NCBI RefSeq assembly: GCF_001443605.1
Contig: NZ_CP013118.1
Span: forward strand, 186,001 to 250,000
From: Salinivirga cyanobacteriivorans
GTDB taxonomy: Bacteria > Bacteroidota > Bacteroidia > Bacteroidales > Salinivirgaceae
DNA: 64,000 bases
Reading direction: 5' to 3'
A program made the position numbers and the translations under genes. Position 1 is the first letter of the stretch; each line of letters begins with the position of its first letter. The notes under the pieces are model-generated. The model worked only from the letters and a program-made list of their open reading frames with translations, had not been told where the DNA came from and ran no database searches. This document shows, in pieces, positions 6,891 to 16,019 of this stretch.

Positions 6891-7103
6891 TTATTCCACT
6901 TTTCTAGCCTTTCCTCTCTTTTGAGCTGCAAGAATTACTTCATAGGCATCATTTCCACTAAGCATTGCTTTTTTAGCTTCATCAGCAGTCACTTCATTTT
7001 CTACAATCCAGCTAGCTGCTTGTCCATTATCATATTGAATAAACAATTTAGAGTCCCGCTCAATAATCTTACAACCAAAACCTTCTGAAATTAATCTTTC
7101 CAT
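6891..7103 (-). CDS. Putative immunity protein of the unit 1 toxin tip
   Basis: 70 aa, no signal peptide or membrane segment, mixed helix/strand (MERLISEGFGCKIIERDSKLF). It begins 9 bases after the toxin gene stop on the same strand, the position held by immunity genes of polymorphic toxins, and lies between the toxin and the cassette boundary motif. No family recognised. Cytosolic location suggests that the partner toxin acts inside the cell. The function is inferred from position only. Confidence 0.55.
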   Translation of the reverse strand: MERLISEGFGCKIIERDSKLFIQYDNGQAASWIVENEVTADEAKKAMLSGNDAYEVILAAQKRGKARKVE

Positions 7104-7112
7104 AATTATAAT

Positions 7113-10109
7113 TTAAAATATTGCGTTTTTAGTAAAAGTGCCTGGTTGAATTTGATCTACTGTTGCTTCTAATATTCCACCAGAAGTTTTACCTCCTGGA
7201 ATCCAAAATTCATTAGCCCCTGGCTCATTTCCTGAAGGCATCCTTAAGCCTGAAGGATTATCTACATCAACCCTAAACGGATTAGCTCCTAAATCACCTC
7301 TATTAAGCCCCAACAAATCTTCTAAATTATTTATATTACCGCCCGCCTGAGCAATTAGATCATCTGCCATTGATTTTGGTAAAACAAACGTTCCTCCTGG
7401 AGGTCCAACTGCACCGGTAGGATCGTAAGAAGTAATCTTCGTAACTCCTCCATCAAAGTTATCTAAATGATTCGCTATATAATCAGCATCCAAATATGTA
7501 CTTGGGTTAGGAACTATTTCTCCAGCATCTTTTTTTGTAAGAGCATCCAAAGCCCCTGGATTCCTTCTGATTACTTCATCAGCACCCAGATTGTCAAGCT
7601 TCTTCCAACTCTCGACCAAATCCGGATTTTGCAAAAATGCATTGAGAACGTCATCATCCACAGTTGCAAAATCGTTAAGGAAACTATTACCTCCGTCAGG
7701 CAGATCATCCAATTTTGCTAAAAGATCGTCGGTAAGGCTTCCATCCAATGAACGGAACCTAGCCCAAAGTTTTGCTTTTGGCAATTTTGTTGCAACTTCC
7801 AATGCGAAATCGCCCAACTTTGCCAAAAAAGCTCCACCCAAAAATACAGAAGATGCTGTTCTTATGCTAGTTTTTGATATTAAATGTTTTTTCCGTCCTC
7901 CATTTGTATTACTGGCAACCATATCTTTGAAGCCCTGAGAGTCGCTACCAGTTACTTCTTCCAGCGCAATTTCAAATAGCAAAGAAAATACAATGGATGG
8001 GTTCTCAACAATCTGATTTTTAATAGAAATAAAGCCGTTAACTGCCTGACTTCGTGCGTCTGAATCGGTTACAACATCAAAAATTACAGATACAATACTT
8101 GTTATATCTGTAACCGCGATAGCAGCACCTTCTAATGTACCGGTGAGGATTCCGGGTGCTTTTATAACATAATCCTGATCTTCGAAGTATACAGGTTGCT
8201 CAATTAAACCTGTTTTTAAAAATTCAACACCTACGCCTCCGGCTTCACAAATGATTTTAAAGAATGATACATTTTTAGATACTTGAAGATTGCCTCCCCC
8301 GGGAAATTCGCCATTGTCTAAAGAACCATTACTACTATTCAAAGTGCTCGCAATATCTTTAACTTCATAGTATTCAAAACATGCGTTTGCCTTATTGCGC
8401 ATATTCGCAGCAATGGCCGGAACATTCGCCACTTTCTCCTCATTTTCAATTGAGGCAACGGTTATATCTTTATGTATTCCAAAAGCACTATATTGATATA
8501 TACCACCATCGGACAGACCAACTCTCATCCGAGTTTCGACACTAGCATTACTCCAGTTTCCCTGATTAATATCTTCAATAGAAGTTGTAATTTCCACAAG
8601 GTTGTCACCTTGCAACTCATAAACTTTTCCTCCTATTTCTAATTCAAATTTCTGTGTTGACCGAGCTAATTGATTTAGCTGAGATAGCAGATCAATAGCT
8701 TTTGTCTGTCTACAATTATTAACATCATCTTCAAAGTTGGATATTAAAGTGTTATCAGATACAGGGTCTTCTAATTCACAAAAATTGCTATAATCATGTT
8801 GTGGTTCACAAATACTAATTATACTACCATTGCTGAAAATCAATATGGCTTCGGTATGATCTTGTTCATTTATTACAGGATATGCTCCGGTAAAATCTGG
8901 AATTGTAATTTCGCCAACAACATAACCATTTTCATTTTTACCAATAAATTTATATACTTCGGTTGTAGTCGTTTGGTTTTCATCGCCTGAAATAGTTGTA
9001 TTGCACAATTTAATATATACATAATCAACACCTGAAATTACGTCAATGGCATCTTCAATTATCTCCCCCTCTTCCACATCTTCAAAGATGTGCCAGCCGC
9101 CTTCGGGGTTGTGGATGAAGTCCCATTGGTATTTCCAAAGTTCGGTGCCGGTTGAATAATCCATAAGATTATCTGTTTCTCCCTGAGGCAAAGTAAAGGA
9201 ATTTTCTTCGGAAAACGTGTGGCGTAAATTAAAAACTCCGTGGCCAAGTTCATGCGCTACATCGCGGGTGGTGGCATCGGCGGTTACGAAGCCGTAGCGC
9301 GATTTAATGGGCATATACCCACGTACGTCGCCGCCTTCGGTGATGCCGGGGATTACGAACAGGTAGGCCTGGCCCTGTTGCACGGGGTCGTACTGCATGC
9401 TGGCCAGAAACGATTCCCACACGGCGCGCATCTCGTTGCTGTAGTCGGTGTTGGGGCGCTCTATGAGGCCGTCGCCGTTTTCGTCCCAATAGTTGATGTC
9501 CAGCGCGGGCAGGTATTCCACATCCCAGCTTACCACGGCCTGGCCGTAAATGTCGTTGAGGGCCTCTTCGAGTTGTTCCTGTGTGTAATTGAGCTCGTGG
9601 CCTACAGGTACTACTTTCAATTCGAGGGCAAAGCGCTCATAAGCTGCCACCCCTATACCTCCGGCTATGGAAGCTTCCCCGGTGGTGGTATCGCGGTTGC
9701 ACACGGCCAGCAGAATATCTTCATTGCCGGGTGGTGCCTGCAGGCTGAGTGTGTAGCCTGAGGTGGCATCGCCGTCTGCGCTTACGCCGGTGCCGCCCGA
9801 CTGGTACTGGAAATTGAGCTCATCGGCGTCGCTGTCGTTCACCTGCACGCGCAACATGCCGGTTTCATCGGTGGACATGGCTTTCCAGCCAATGCCGGTG
9901 ACCTGCGTACCCGTGGTCAGGGTTTGATAGCCGGTTACGGGCGGATCGCGATAAGCATCCATACCGTATTTGGACATGCTGTGGGGGACAAACTCAATTG
10001 GCCTGTCGCAGGCGATCATATCCTGCACCGGATCGTGGTCGGCTCCACCACCGGAACCACCTTCGCCATCGCCACCCACGTTGAAATGGTCATCTTCGGT
10101 TACCACCAC
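7113..10109 (-). CDS. N-terminally truncated polymorphic toxin with metallopeptidase domain and toxin tip
   Basis: 998 codons from an internal GTG; the frame is open to a TAG at 10170-10172 inside a 20-bp repeat, with no ATG, so the N-terminus is missing. Residues about 1-345 are GC-rich core protein with a zinc-metallopeptidase signature HELGHGVFNLRH (286-297) and a possible Met-turn NLMDYS (314-319). Then comes the core WKYQW...HIFEDVEE (325-347). Residues 348-998 are the AT-rich tip, with an alanine-rich hydrophobic stretch and an NPDLVESWKKL linker typical of Bacteroidota polymorphic toxins, and a C-terminal domain containing GPPGGTFVLP and EFWIPGGKTSGG that I cannot assign. The peptidase may release the tip. 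Only tip in the window still joined to upstream toxin protein; expression is doubtful without a start. Confidence 0.75.
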   Translation of the reverse strand: MVVTEDDHFNVGGDGEGGSGGGADHDPVQDMIACDRPIEFVPHSMSKYGMDAYRDPPVTGYQTLTTGTQVTGIGWKAMSTDETGMLRVQVNDSDADELNFQYQSGGTGVSADGDATSGYTLSLQAPPGNEDILLAVCNRDTTTGEASIAGGIGVAAYERFALELKVVPVGHELNYTQEQLEEALNDIYGQAVVSWDVEYLPALDINYWDENGDGLIERPNTDYSNEMRAVWESFLASMQYDPVQQGQAYLFVIPGITEGGDVRGYMPIKSRYGFVTADATTRDVAHELGHGVFNLRHTFSEENSFTLPQGETDNLMDYSTGTELWKYQWDFIHNPEGGWHIFEDVEEGEIIEDAIDVISGVDYVYIKLCNTTISGDENQTTTTEVYKFIGKNENGYVVGEITIPDFTGAYPVINEQDHTEAILIFSNGSIISICEPQHDYSNFCELEDPVSDNTLISNFEDDVNNCRQTKAIDLLSQLNQLARSTQKFELEIGGKVYELQGDNLVEITTSIEDINQGNWSNASVETRMRVGLSDGGIYQYSAFGIHKDITVASIENEEKVANVPAIAANMRNKANACFEYYEVKDIASTLNSSNGSLDNGEFPGGGNLQVSKNVSFFKIICEAGGVGVEFLKTGLIEQPVYFEDQDYVIKAPGILTGTLEGAAIAVTDITSIVSVIFDVVTDSDARSQAVNGFISIKNQIVENPSIVFSLLFEIALEEVTGSDSQGFKDMVASNTNGGRKKHLISKTSIRTASSVFLGGAFLAKLGDFALEVATKLPKAKLWARFRSLDGSLTDDLLAKLDDLPDGGNSFLNDFATVDDDVLNAFLQNPDLVESWKKLDNLGADEVIRRNPGALDALTKKDAGEIVPNPSTYLDADYIANHLDNFDGGVTKITSYDPTGAVGPPGGTFVLPKSMADDLIAQAGGNINNLEDLLGLNRGDLGANPFRVDVDNPSGLRMPSGNEPGANEFWIPGGKTSGGILEATVDQIQPGTFTKNAIF
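9073..9138 (-). repeat. Toxin-tip junction core, copy 1 (inside an intact reading frame)
   Basis: The one copy where the core is continuous with upstream toxin protein (LMDYSTGTELWKYQWDF). Bases 9120-9138 are the 19-mer; beyond it the sequence changes from the unit version (CCAAGTGA) to CCAAAGTTCGG, which places the unit/host boundary at about 9138. It serves as the model of an unoccupied site upstream combined with a tip downstream. Confidence 0.8.
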
Positions 10110-10154
10110 CTCGGTGCCTGCGCCATCGCTGATGTAGGTGGCTCCACTTCGCCC

Positions 10155-10174
10155 GATTGCAAATCCGCGCTATC
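10155..10174. repeat. 20-bp direct repeat, right copy
   Basis: Exact copy of 6855-6874. It contains the TAG that closes the long toxin frame upstream, so the gene's 5' end was cut precisely at this repeat. Confidence 0.65.
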
Positions 10175-10215
10175 TGGGGCTAAACAGGCTTTTTCTAACA
10201 CAAAGTAAAGAAACA

Positions 10216-11040
10216 TTAAAATTCTTTCTTTTTATCCATGTCAAAACCTTCTTTTAAGGCGTCTTTGAAATAGGTTTTATCTTTATCTCGATCTAATATG
10301 GTCCCATCTATTCTAATCTCTTCGATTGCTTCAAACGAGCACTTTTTTAACTTCTGTTTGAGACTATTGTATTTTCGCACCTGAAGATATAGAGGTGATT
10401 TATACGTTGATGTAATATCCAAATTACCCAATAACATTTTTGTTTTATCAACACCAACCTTTTCTATTGCTAAATTTATTACGGGACATCCTTTTACCTG
10501 CAAAAAATACCAAAAATTTACCGTTCCGGTGGTTGAGTTTCGGGGAAAAAGAACTAATAAACTATCAAGTTCAGTCCAGGAATAACCCTTTCCTATTAAT
10601 TCGGAAGTGCTGTTTTTTAGAAAGTTGTATTCATTAGGGTATTTCTCTTTTAAATTCTTATTTTTATTTAAAGAACCGATAAAGAATTTTGCCTGCAAGG
10701 GAATAATTCCTTTATAGTCGGTTGCGTAAAAAGGAGAAACAGTATCTTGCCATTCTTTCTTTACTTTATATTGCAAGGTATCAATGTAATTATTCCATCC
10801 TTGTTCTGACACTTCATTAGAATGCATTAATTCGTAAAGCTCGTTTAAAGCGTGTGCATATTCATATAAATTTAAATTAAACAAGCTTTCTTTTATCGAT
10901 GCCTTTATGGCCTCATGTCCTTTCTCAAAGGCTGGTGTAACAGAGGTGCTGTTCAACACACCATCAACATTATTTTCTTGCGAAAAAGAAACAATGTTGA
11001 TTAAAAGAGTAATCCAAACAAAAAATATTTTTTTCATCAT
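10216..11040 (-). CDS. Exported immunity protein for a DUF5675-like tip
   Basis: 274 aa with an N-terminal signal peptide (KKIFFVWITLLINIVSFSQ), so it should act in the periplasm or be surface anchored. It follows the toxin tip with start and stop abutting. It is homologous along its length to the 266-aa protein at 49860-50660, which follows a homologous tip: shared EKGxxxIKxSIK, NLNLxEYxHxxxEL and FKGIIxLQAxFFIxSL. The match of two toxin/immunity families across distant units supports a cognate pair. An exported immunity protein fits a toxin acting on the cell envelope. Confidence 0.65.
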   Translation of the reverse strand: MMKKIFFVWITLLINIVSFSQENNVDGVLNSTSVTPAFEKGHEAIKASIKESLFNLNLYEYAHALNELYELMHSNEVSEQGWNNYIDTLQYKVKKEWQDTVSPFYATDYKGIIPLQAKFFIGSLNKNKNLKEKYPNEYNFLKNSTSELIGKGYSWTELDSLLVLFPRNSTTGTVNFWYFLQVKGCPVINLAIEKVGVDKTKMLLGNLDITSTYKSPLYLQVRKYNSLKQKLKKCSFEAIEEIRIDGTILDRDKDKTYFKDALKEGFDMDKKKEF

Positions 11041-11960
11041 TATCGGTTTATTGTAATATTGATTTCTAATGCTTTGTTGCTTTCTTCCGCTTCTTCTTGC
11101 TTTTGTTCAATATATGTGTTTATTGAATTTAAGGTTGTACCTGAAGAGCCATTTGTATCATAAATATTTATCGTTTTTATAGTTTCACCGGTTTCAGGGT
11201 CTTTTAATTCAAATTCAGCAGAAGTATATTCATCTCCAGCTGTAATTAAACAACCTGAAGTGTGTTCATAGTCCACTCCTGTATGAATTAAAATACCTGA
11301 ACGCGTACCTGATTTTTCAGGAGTTGTTTTTAATCTGAATTCATTAGCACAATTCTCCCGTTTTTCTTTTGGAGGCTTGTCGTCATATAATGAACAATCA
11401 TTTTCTATTACCTCATAAGTTTCAGCCGGGATGCGTTTCCCGCTCCCATCTTGGCGCTCTTCAGCATAAGTTCCGGCTTCCCGTTCGATAAAATATCCTG
11501 TTACTTCGCCATTGTCAATAATAAAACTACTAAAGGTATTTTTTTCATTTTCTTCAATTAGTTCTGTAACTATCTCGACTTCAATTATAGAGTCCTCATA
11601 AATATAATTGTATAAAAGGCTATAATCATCGGCTTCAACATCAATTTCTATTACATGGTTACCTGGACTCCCAACTCCTTCAAACCGAAGTGATGTAAAG
11701 TCTCCATCTTGCTGATAAATATGATCCTCTGTATAAGTTTCACCATTTGCCGGGTTTATCCGGGTTTCTTGCTGGTAATGATCCGTCTCTATCTGCACTT
11801 GAATGGGATCCTCCCCGCCTAAGTCTACCGAAGAATTATACATTATAGTTGTTCCATAATTAAACGAGACTTCATCTTCTCCGTTTTCGTAGCCTTCTTT
11901 TATCTCATCCAATATCTCCAGTATTTCTGACTCATCGGTAATCAAGGCCGCTTCTTCCAC
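11040..11960 (-). CDS. Orphan toxin tip, DUF5675-like (no start codon)
   Basis: 306 codons from the GTG within the core; the frame continues upstream through the core and ends at a TGA without an ATG, so it should be silent until fused. N-terminal part (about 1-170) is a beta-rich linker with DHIYQQDGDFTSLRFEG. The C-terminal part has NEFRLKTTPEKSGTRSGILI then HTGVDY...SGCLI, a His...Gly-Cys arrangement like DUF5675 and reminiscent of L,D-transpeptidase active sites. Homologous to the tip at 50663-51556. Peptidoglycan may be the target; this is an inference from motif and exported immunity partner. Confidence 0.65.
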   Translation of the reverse strand: MEEAALITDESEILEILDEIKEGYENGEDEVSFNYGTTIMYNSSVDLGGEDPIQVQIETDHYQQETRINPANGETYTEDHIYQQDGDFTSLRFEGVGSPGNHVIEIDVEADDYSLLYNYIYEDSIIEVEIVTELIEENEKNTFSSFIIDNGEVTGYFIEREAGTYAEERQDGSGKRIPAETYEVIENDCSLYDDKPPKEKRENCANEFRLKTTPEKSGTRSGILIHTGVDYEHTSGCLITAGDEYTSAEFELKDPETGETIKTINIYDTNGSSGTTLNSINTYIEQKQEEAEESNKALEINITINR

Positions 11961-12021
11961 ATCCTCAAAGATATGCCAGCCGCCTTCGGGGTTGTGGATC
12001 AGGTCCCATTGGTATTTCCAA
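11956..12021 (-). repeat. Toxin-tip junction core, copy 2
   Basis: 19-mer at 12003-12021. Upstream of it the unit-type sequence CCAAGTGAGCAGG begins. Distance to copy 3 is 9807 bases. The tip frame reads through WKYQWDLIHNPEGGWHIF then EDVEEAALI, one of the copies that departs from the usual EDVEEGE. Confidence 0.8.
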
Positions 12022-12027
12022 GTGAGC

Positions 12028-12979
12028 AGGAAAACCCATCGTCAATGATGCTTTTATACAGGCTTTTATCAAAGAACGTCGTGCGTTAAACACACTTTCA
12101 AATATATAAAAATCGGCCATACTTTTTCTTTCAATTGAAAAGTTCAATTGAAAAAAAAGACCACAGGTTTATTTTTTAAAAGAAAAACAAAAAAAAAGAA
12201 AGCCATACCACAAGGTAAGGCGGAAAGGGCTGTCAAGGCTGACGGCAAAAGAGTTTTACCATAAAAATCAATTTCTTAAAACTGTTTTGCCGGAACTTGT
12301 CTTGGCCTTTACTGCCCTTGAAGCCGGCTTAAATTGGGCTTCCTTTTTTTGCTTTCCGGAAGTCAAAAACTGCTTTGTTTCAAGTCGCTAACCTGCTGAA
12401 CAATGGTAACTTGTGCGTAAGGAAAAAGTGCCTACAGCAAGCGGTGGGAAAGCGGATGCAATAAGTGAAGTGAGGAACGAACGAAACGGGTTGCAGACGC
12501 TGTGCAGCGATAGCGAGCCGCCTGCGAGTAGAGCAAGGGTGGCGCAAAAGAAAGCCTGACGAAGGAAGGCGGTTTGTGCCATACGAAGGGCAATAAAACA
12601 AACGGAGTTACCAATAAAATCAATTATGTCACGAGGCTTGTTTTTTGCCCGTAGTAGGCGCCTACCTGCCGGAGGCATTTAAAAAAGTCGCCGTTACCCG
12701 CAGCGACCAGCAGGCTCGCTTAACTCGGGCAGCGGTTGGCTGTGTCTGCGATGTGGAGTTTACGGAACATGGCAGGCGCAGACAAAGGAGCTGCCAATGA
12801 GGAAGATTGAGGAACGCAAAAAACATGACAAGCTGAAGCAAAGCGGAACTTTAGCGGCACAGCTCTTTTTTATTCAATTGAAGATATAAATGTCATAAAA
12901 ATGTGCTGTGACGGCTTGGCCATGGGTTTTTGCTGACGAGTGATGACGAATACCGCTTTTCCGGGTCGTGCGGTGGGGG
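12028..12979. other. Conserved non-coding region of unit 2 (allele A)
   Basis: Nearly the same as 85-1085 over the first 800 bases. It differs near 12830, where the TCCGCCAGCTGGCGGA palindrome and its flank are replaced by AAGCAAAGCGGAACTTTAGC, and in the terminal stem, which here has the short loop TTTTCCGGGTCGT without the extra dyad. No gene seen. Confidence 0.55.
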
Positions 12980-13300
12980 TTAGAGTTCTACACTTACGTG
13001 AAGTTTACCACCTAATCCGGTTTCAATAATTCTCCGTAAAGTAGAAATTCTAACATCACTTGAAGCTCTTTCAATTTTGGATATGTAAGCTCTCTTTACA
13101 TTCAGCTTTTCAGCCAGTTGCTGTTGGGTCAAATGCGCTTTCTTGCGTGATTCTTTCACCAATTCTGCAACCATATACGCTTCGGCTTTTTGTTCGAAGT
13201 TTTTACGGCTTTCTGTTCCTTTTTTACCATACTTCCCGTCAAAAAGTTCATTAATTGTTTTCGGATTAGTTCCGCTGTTGGTTTTATCGTTTGTCTTCAT
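12980..13300 (-). CDS. higA: HigA-type antitoxin (unit 2)
   Basis: 106 aa: a basic N-terminal region, a helical middle (NFEQKAEAYMVAELVKE), then an XRE helix-turn-helix (HLTQQQLAEKLNVKRAYISKIE) ending in a short strand GKLHVSVEL. In units 6 and 7 it directly follows and overlaps higB by 17 bases. Here an IS256 element separates the two, cutting the antitoxin from the operon promoter; it may rely on IS-borne read-through. The sequence is identical in the three copies. Confidence 0.8.
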   Translation of the reverse strand: MKTNDKTNSGTNPKTINELFDGKYGKKGTESRKNFEQKAEAYMVAELVKESRKKAHLTQQQLAEKLNVKRAYISKIERASSDVRISTLRRIIETGLGGKLHVSVEL

Positions 13301-13343
13301 AATACATCCTCCTTAATTTCTTTGCTTGGTCTATTTCTTTTCG

Positions 13344-14841
13344 GGTAGTGTCCAGATTAGTGTGTCTGGGTTGACCTATTATTAGTAATGCATTCTTTCA
13401 ATACAAACTTATATTTTTTTCGTTGATTTATTTGTTCTAAATGCTTTTAAAATTTGACGAAGGATGTTGTCAATAGTGGCTTAGGTGTTGTGTAGTGGCA
13501 TGTGGGGCCACTTGTCTTGCTCTTGACAACTTTCCTAGTCAAATTAATTTTGCATTTGAGATAATAAATCAAATCCAGGTTAATATTTGTTTGCTAATAG
13601 TTTTTCTTCATATCTAAAATTATAAATAGGATATGAGTAATGACCCTCTGTTTGTTCTTTTGCCACACTTGTTATCAGTGATAGAACTGCCTCTTCAGAT
13701 GGTAATGCACCTCTTATTTTCAATGTTCTTCTGGCGCTTTTATTAAATCGCTCTATCCAGTTGGTCGTATAAAGCATACGACGTATTCTGACATCGTAAT
13801 CTAAAAAGGTTAAATATGGGTAAATATCCAGGTTATCAAGATATTGCCCAAAAGACCTGTATTTCTTTCGCCATTTTTCTTTAAATTCTTTAAATTTTGA
13901 CACAGCTATAGCTTTGTTATGGTGCGGATCAGCAGCACTGAGAACTTCTCTAAAGTCATTAGCAACCTCTTTTTTATCACTCATGCGGACATAACTTAAT
14001 AGGTTACGTTGCAAGTGTAAAATGCATTTCTGATGCGGGCAACTAAATTTTTTTGCTATGCTCTTATCAATACCGCTTAGAGCGTCTGATATTATAATAC
14101 CAACAGTCTCTATTCCTCTTGCTTTGATTTGATCAAATATTATTTCCCATGAATTAGCTGATTCTACGGGAAAATTAACGATAGATATGACTTCTCGCTT
14201 AAAATCTTCACGCAAGCCAAGAATGATATAAAAACATTCTGTTTCATATTTATTTCCTCTTTTTAATTTTACATGAAGGCCGTCAATATAAAGTGCAAGA
14301 TAATGGGAGTCCAGTTCTCTGTTTCTCCATGCTTGCATTTGATCATAAAAACTGGTACTAATATCACTAATCTTACTTTTACTATAATGTCCGCCATAAA
14401 TGGTATCCATGACTGAGGATATATCACGCGTGGTTAAACCTTTTGAATATAGCTTAAAGGAGACTTCTTTTAAGTAAGATTCTTGTTCTCGAAATATAGC
14501 TAATATTTTTGGAGTAAATTGACTTAAGCGATCTCTAGGGACTTGCAGCTCAAGTTGGTGTCCATGACCTAAGGCACTTAGGGGTCTGTAACCATTTCCC
14601 TTGTTGCTTTTTGCTCCTGACAGAAAGGCTTCCCGTTCTGAATACATCATTGCATTTAAGACCATCTCCATTACATCATGAAGACCATTTTCTCGTGAAA
14701 TAAACTTGCTTAATACTTCTTCTGTTTGTTTCTTTGTAAACATCATGGTTTCTGACTTTTATTGTTTTACTTTTTAATTCATTGCAAAACTAATAATAGT
14801 TGGGAACCATGTGTTTTAGACACACTTTTTTGGACGGTATG
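13344..14841 (-). mobile_element. IS256-family insertion sequence
   Basis: 1498 bp with imperfect inverted ends (left GGTAGTGTCCAGATTAGTGT; right ends ...ACACTTTTTTGGACGGTATG, 18 of 22 matching near the inner part) and an 8-bp target duplication TCTTTTCG at 13336-13343 and 14842-14849. The uninterrupted target is visible in units 6 and 7 (near 52950). It lies within the 3' end of higB and carries one transposase gene. Confidence 0.85.
13580..14746 (-). CDS. IS256-family (Mutator-type) transposase
   Basis: 388 aa DDE transposase, normal length for the family. Visible features: N-terminal EAFLSGAKSNKGNGYR, the first Asp in LYIDGLHVKLKRG, the second in VGIIISDALSGID, the C/H segment CPHQKCILHLQRNL, and the Glu region TNWIERFNKSARRTLKIRGALPSEEA. 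It appears intact, so the element may be active. Single gene of the IS; transcribed in the same direction as the unit. Confidence 0.9.
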   Translation of the reverse strand: MMFTKKQTEEVLSKFISRENGLHDVMEMVLNAMMYSEREAFLSGAKSNKGNGYRPLSALGHGHQLELQVPRDRLSQFTPKILAIFREQESYLKEVSFKLYSKGLTTRDISSVMDTIYGGHYSKSKISDISTSFYDQMQAWRNRELDSHYLALYIDGLHVKLKRGNKYETECFYIILGLREDFKREVISIVNFPVESANSWEIIFDQIKARGIETVGIIISDALSGIDKSIAKKFSCPHQKCILHLQRNLLSYVRMSDKKEVANDFREVLSAADPHHNKAIAVSKFKEFKEKWRKKYRSFGQYLDNLDIYPYLTFLDYDVRIRRMLYTTNWIERFNKSARRTLKIRGALPSEEAVLSLITSVAKEQTEGHYSYPIYNFRYEEKLLANKY

Positions 14842-15116
14842 TCTTTTCGCGGTGTTTTCTGCGTTTTCTTCTGAAAACCATGCAGTAAAATCACCAGTTT
14901 ATTATCATCGAAAAAGGTAAATACCCGGTAAATATTACTTCCAACTTCGATTCTAATTTCATAAATTCCATCTTCCAGGTGTCTAAAGAACTTCGTTGGT
15001 ATTCTTTGCATCGATATTATAATTTGCAAAATATAATCAACTTTGTCCTTAACCTTTTGTGGGAGCGGATTATAAAACTCCCAAAAATAATCTTTGTATG
15101 GTTCAAGTATTCTCAT
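14842..15116 (-). pseudogene. higB: higB toxin gene truncated by IS256
   Basis: Matches the intact 108-aa protein of unit 6 (53222-52896) up to TQKTPRK. The last 17 residues (EIDQAKKLRRM and beyond) are replaced by codons of the IS end, giving a 108-residue hybrid ending HMVPNYY at 14790. RelE/HigB-type fold: MRILEPYKDYFWEFYNPLP, GIYEIRIEVGSNIYRVFTFFDDNKLVILLHGF. Loss of the basic C-terminal helix probably weakens toxin activity. Confidence 0.8.
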
Positions 15117-15155
15117 AATTATACGACAAATGTAACTAATTGGTTTCTTTTTTCA

Positions 15156-16019
15156 TTACTTCAACGGATGATATTTTTCTAACTCCTTTTGCAGATCTTC
15201 TAAATTGTCCGTCCTGTAACGCTCTGTGCTGCTTACATACTTGTGTCCGGCCATGTGTTGCACTTCTCTCAAATTATAATGCTGCAACCAGTTTGTAATG
15301 ACCGATGCCCTGATTTGTGCCATGTTTTTTAACCGTGGTTCGTACCTGTTTATCATCTTTTTGATTCTTGACATTCCCCGGAATAAGCGTTTTTTATGAA
15401 ACAAATAGCTTCCTTCGATTTCATCTTTTAAAAACTTTCCTTCGGATAAAAGATATTCGTGCAAGGGTAGTACTTGAAAGGGTTTTAACTCCAAAATACG
15501 TTTATTTGTTCGTCGGGTCGATGGAACGTATATTTTGCCTTTATCCAGTTGTAAATGGCTGGTTTCAAGCTTTGCCAGTTCGCAGGTTTGCAGGCCCTGG
15601 TAAATTTTTAATCCTAAAATGATGTGATAGGTTTTCAAGGTGTTTTCGTGCGTCCAGTGATTGCGGCATTCGGGGAACGTTTTATAAATTTCATCGAGCT
15701 GCTTTTGGGTAAAAAGATCGTGCGGTATTTTGCGCTGTACGCCTTTTAATCGGACGTTTTCTGCAACGTTGGGCATCCCTTTAAATTCTAAATAGTAAGA
15801 TATTTTCTTTAGTTCTAAGTTGATGGTTTTTGCCTGTATGTTTTGGCCTTTTCGGTGGCGGATGTACTGCATTAATTGCTCATTATCAAAGCTTTCAGTT
15901 GAAAGAGATAGTTCATGTAAATACAGCTTAAACTTCTTTTCAATGAAAGAACTGTAATCACCGGCCGTGCTTATGGCAAAGCCTTTTTCAACCAGGTATT
16001 TTCTAAAATGCTGATTCAT
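15156..16019 (-). CDS. XerB: degenerate tyrosine-recombinase paralogue (unit 2)
   Basis: 287 aa. Box I reads GLQTCELAKLE (Gln for Arg), box II AQIRAS (no His), while LGH-type AGHK and TERYR with the Tyr remain. It differs from the unit 1 copy mainly in residues 30-100 and 140-210. Overlaps XerA by 17 bases. The last gene of the backbone operon, 40 bases before the higB start. Confidence 0.85.
   Translation of the reverse strand: MNQHFRKYLVEKGFAISTAGDYSSFIEKKFKLYLHELSLSTESFDNEQLMQYIRHRKGQNIQAKTINLELKKISYYLEFKGMPNVAENVRLKGVQRKIPHDLFTQKQLDEIYKTFPECRNHWTHENTLKTYHIILGLKIYQGLQTCELAKLETSHLQLDKGKIYVPSTRRTNKRILELKPFQVLPLHEYLLSEGKFLKDEIEGSYLFHKKRLFRGMSRIKKMINRYEPRLKNMAQIRASVITNWLQHYNLREVQHMAGHKYVSSTERYRTDNLEDLQKELEKYHPLK

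Noticed and set aside
12980..13300. HigA as the unit's main phage-type repressor.
   Set aside because: It is coupled to higB in units 6 and 7 and absent from units with other toxin-antitoxin modules; the repressor role fits the separate divergent XRE gene beside the primase.
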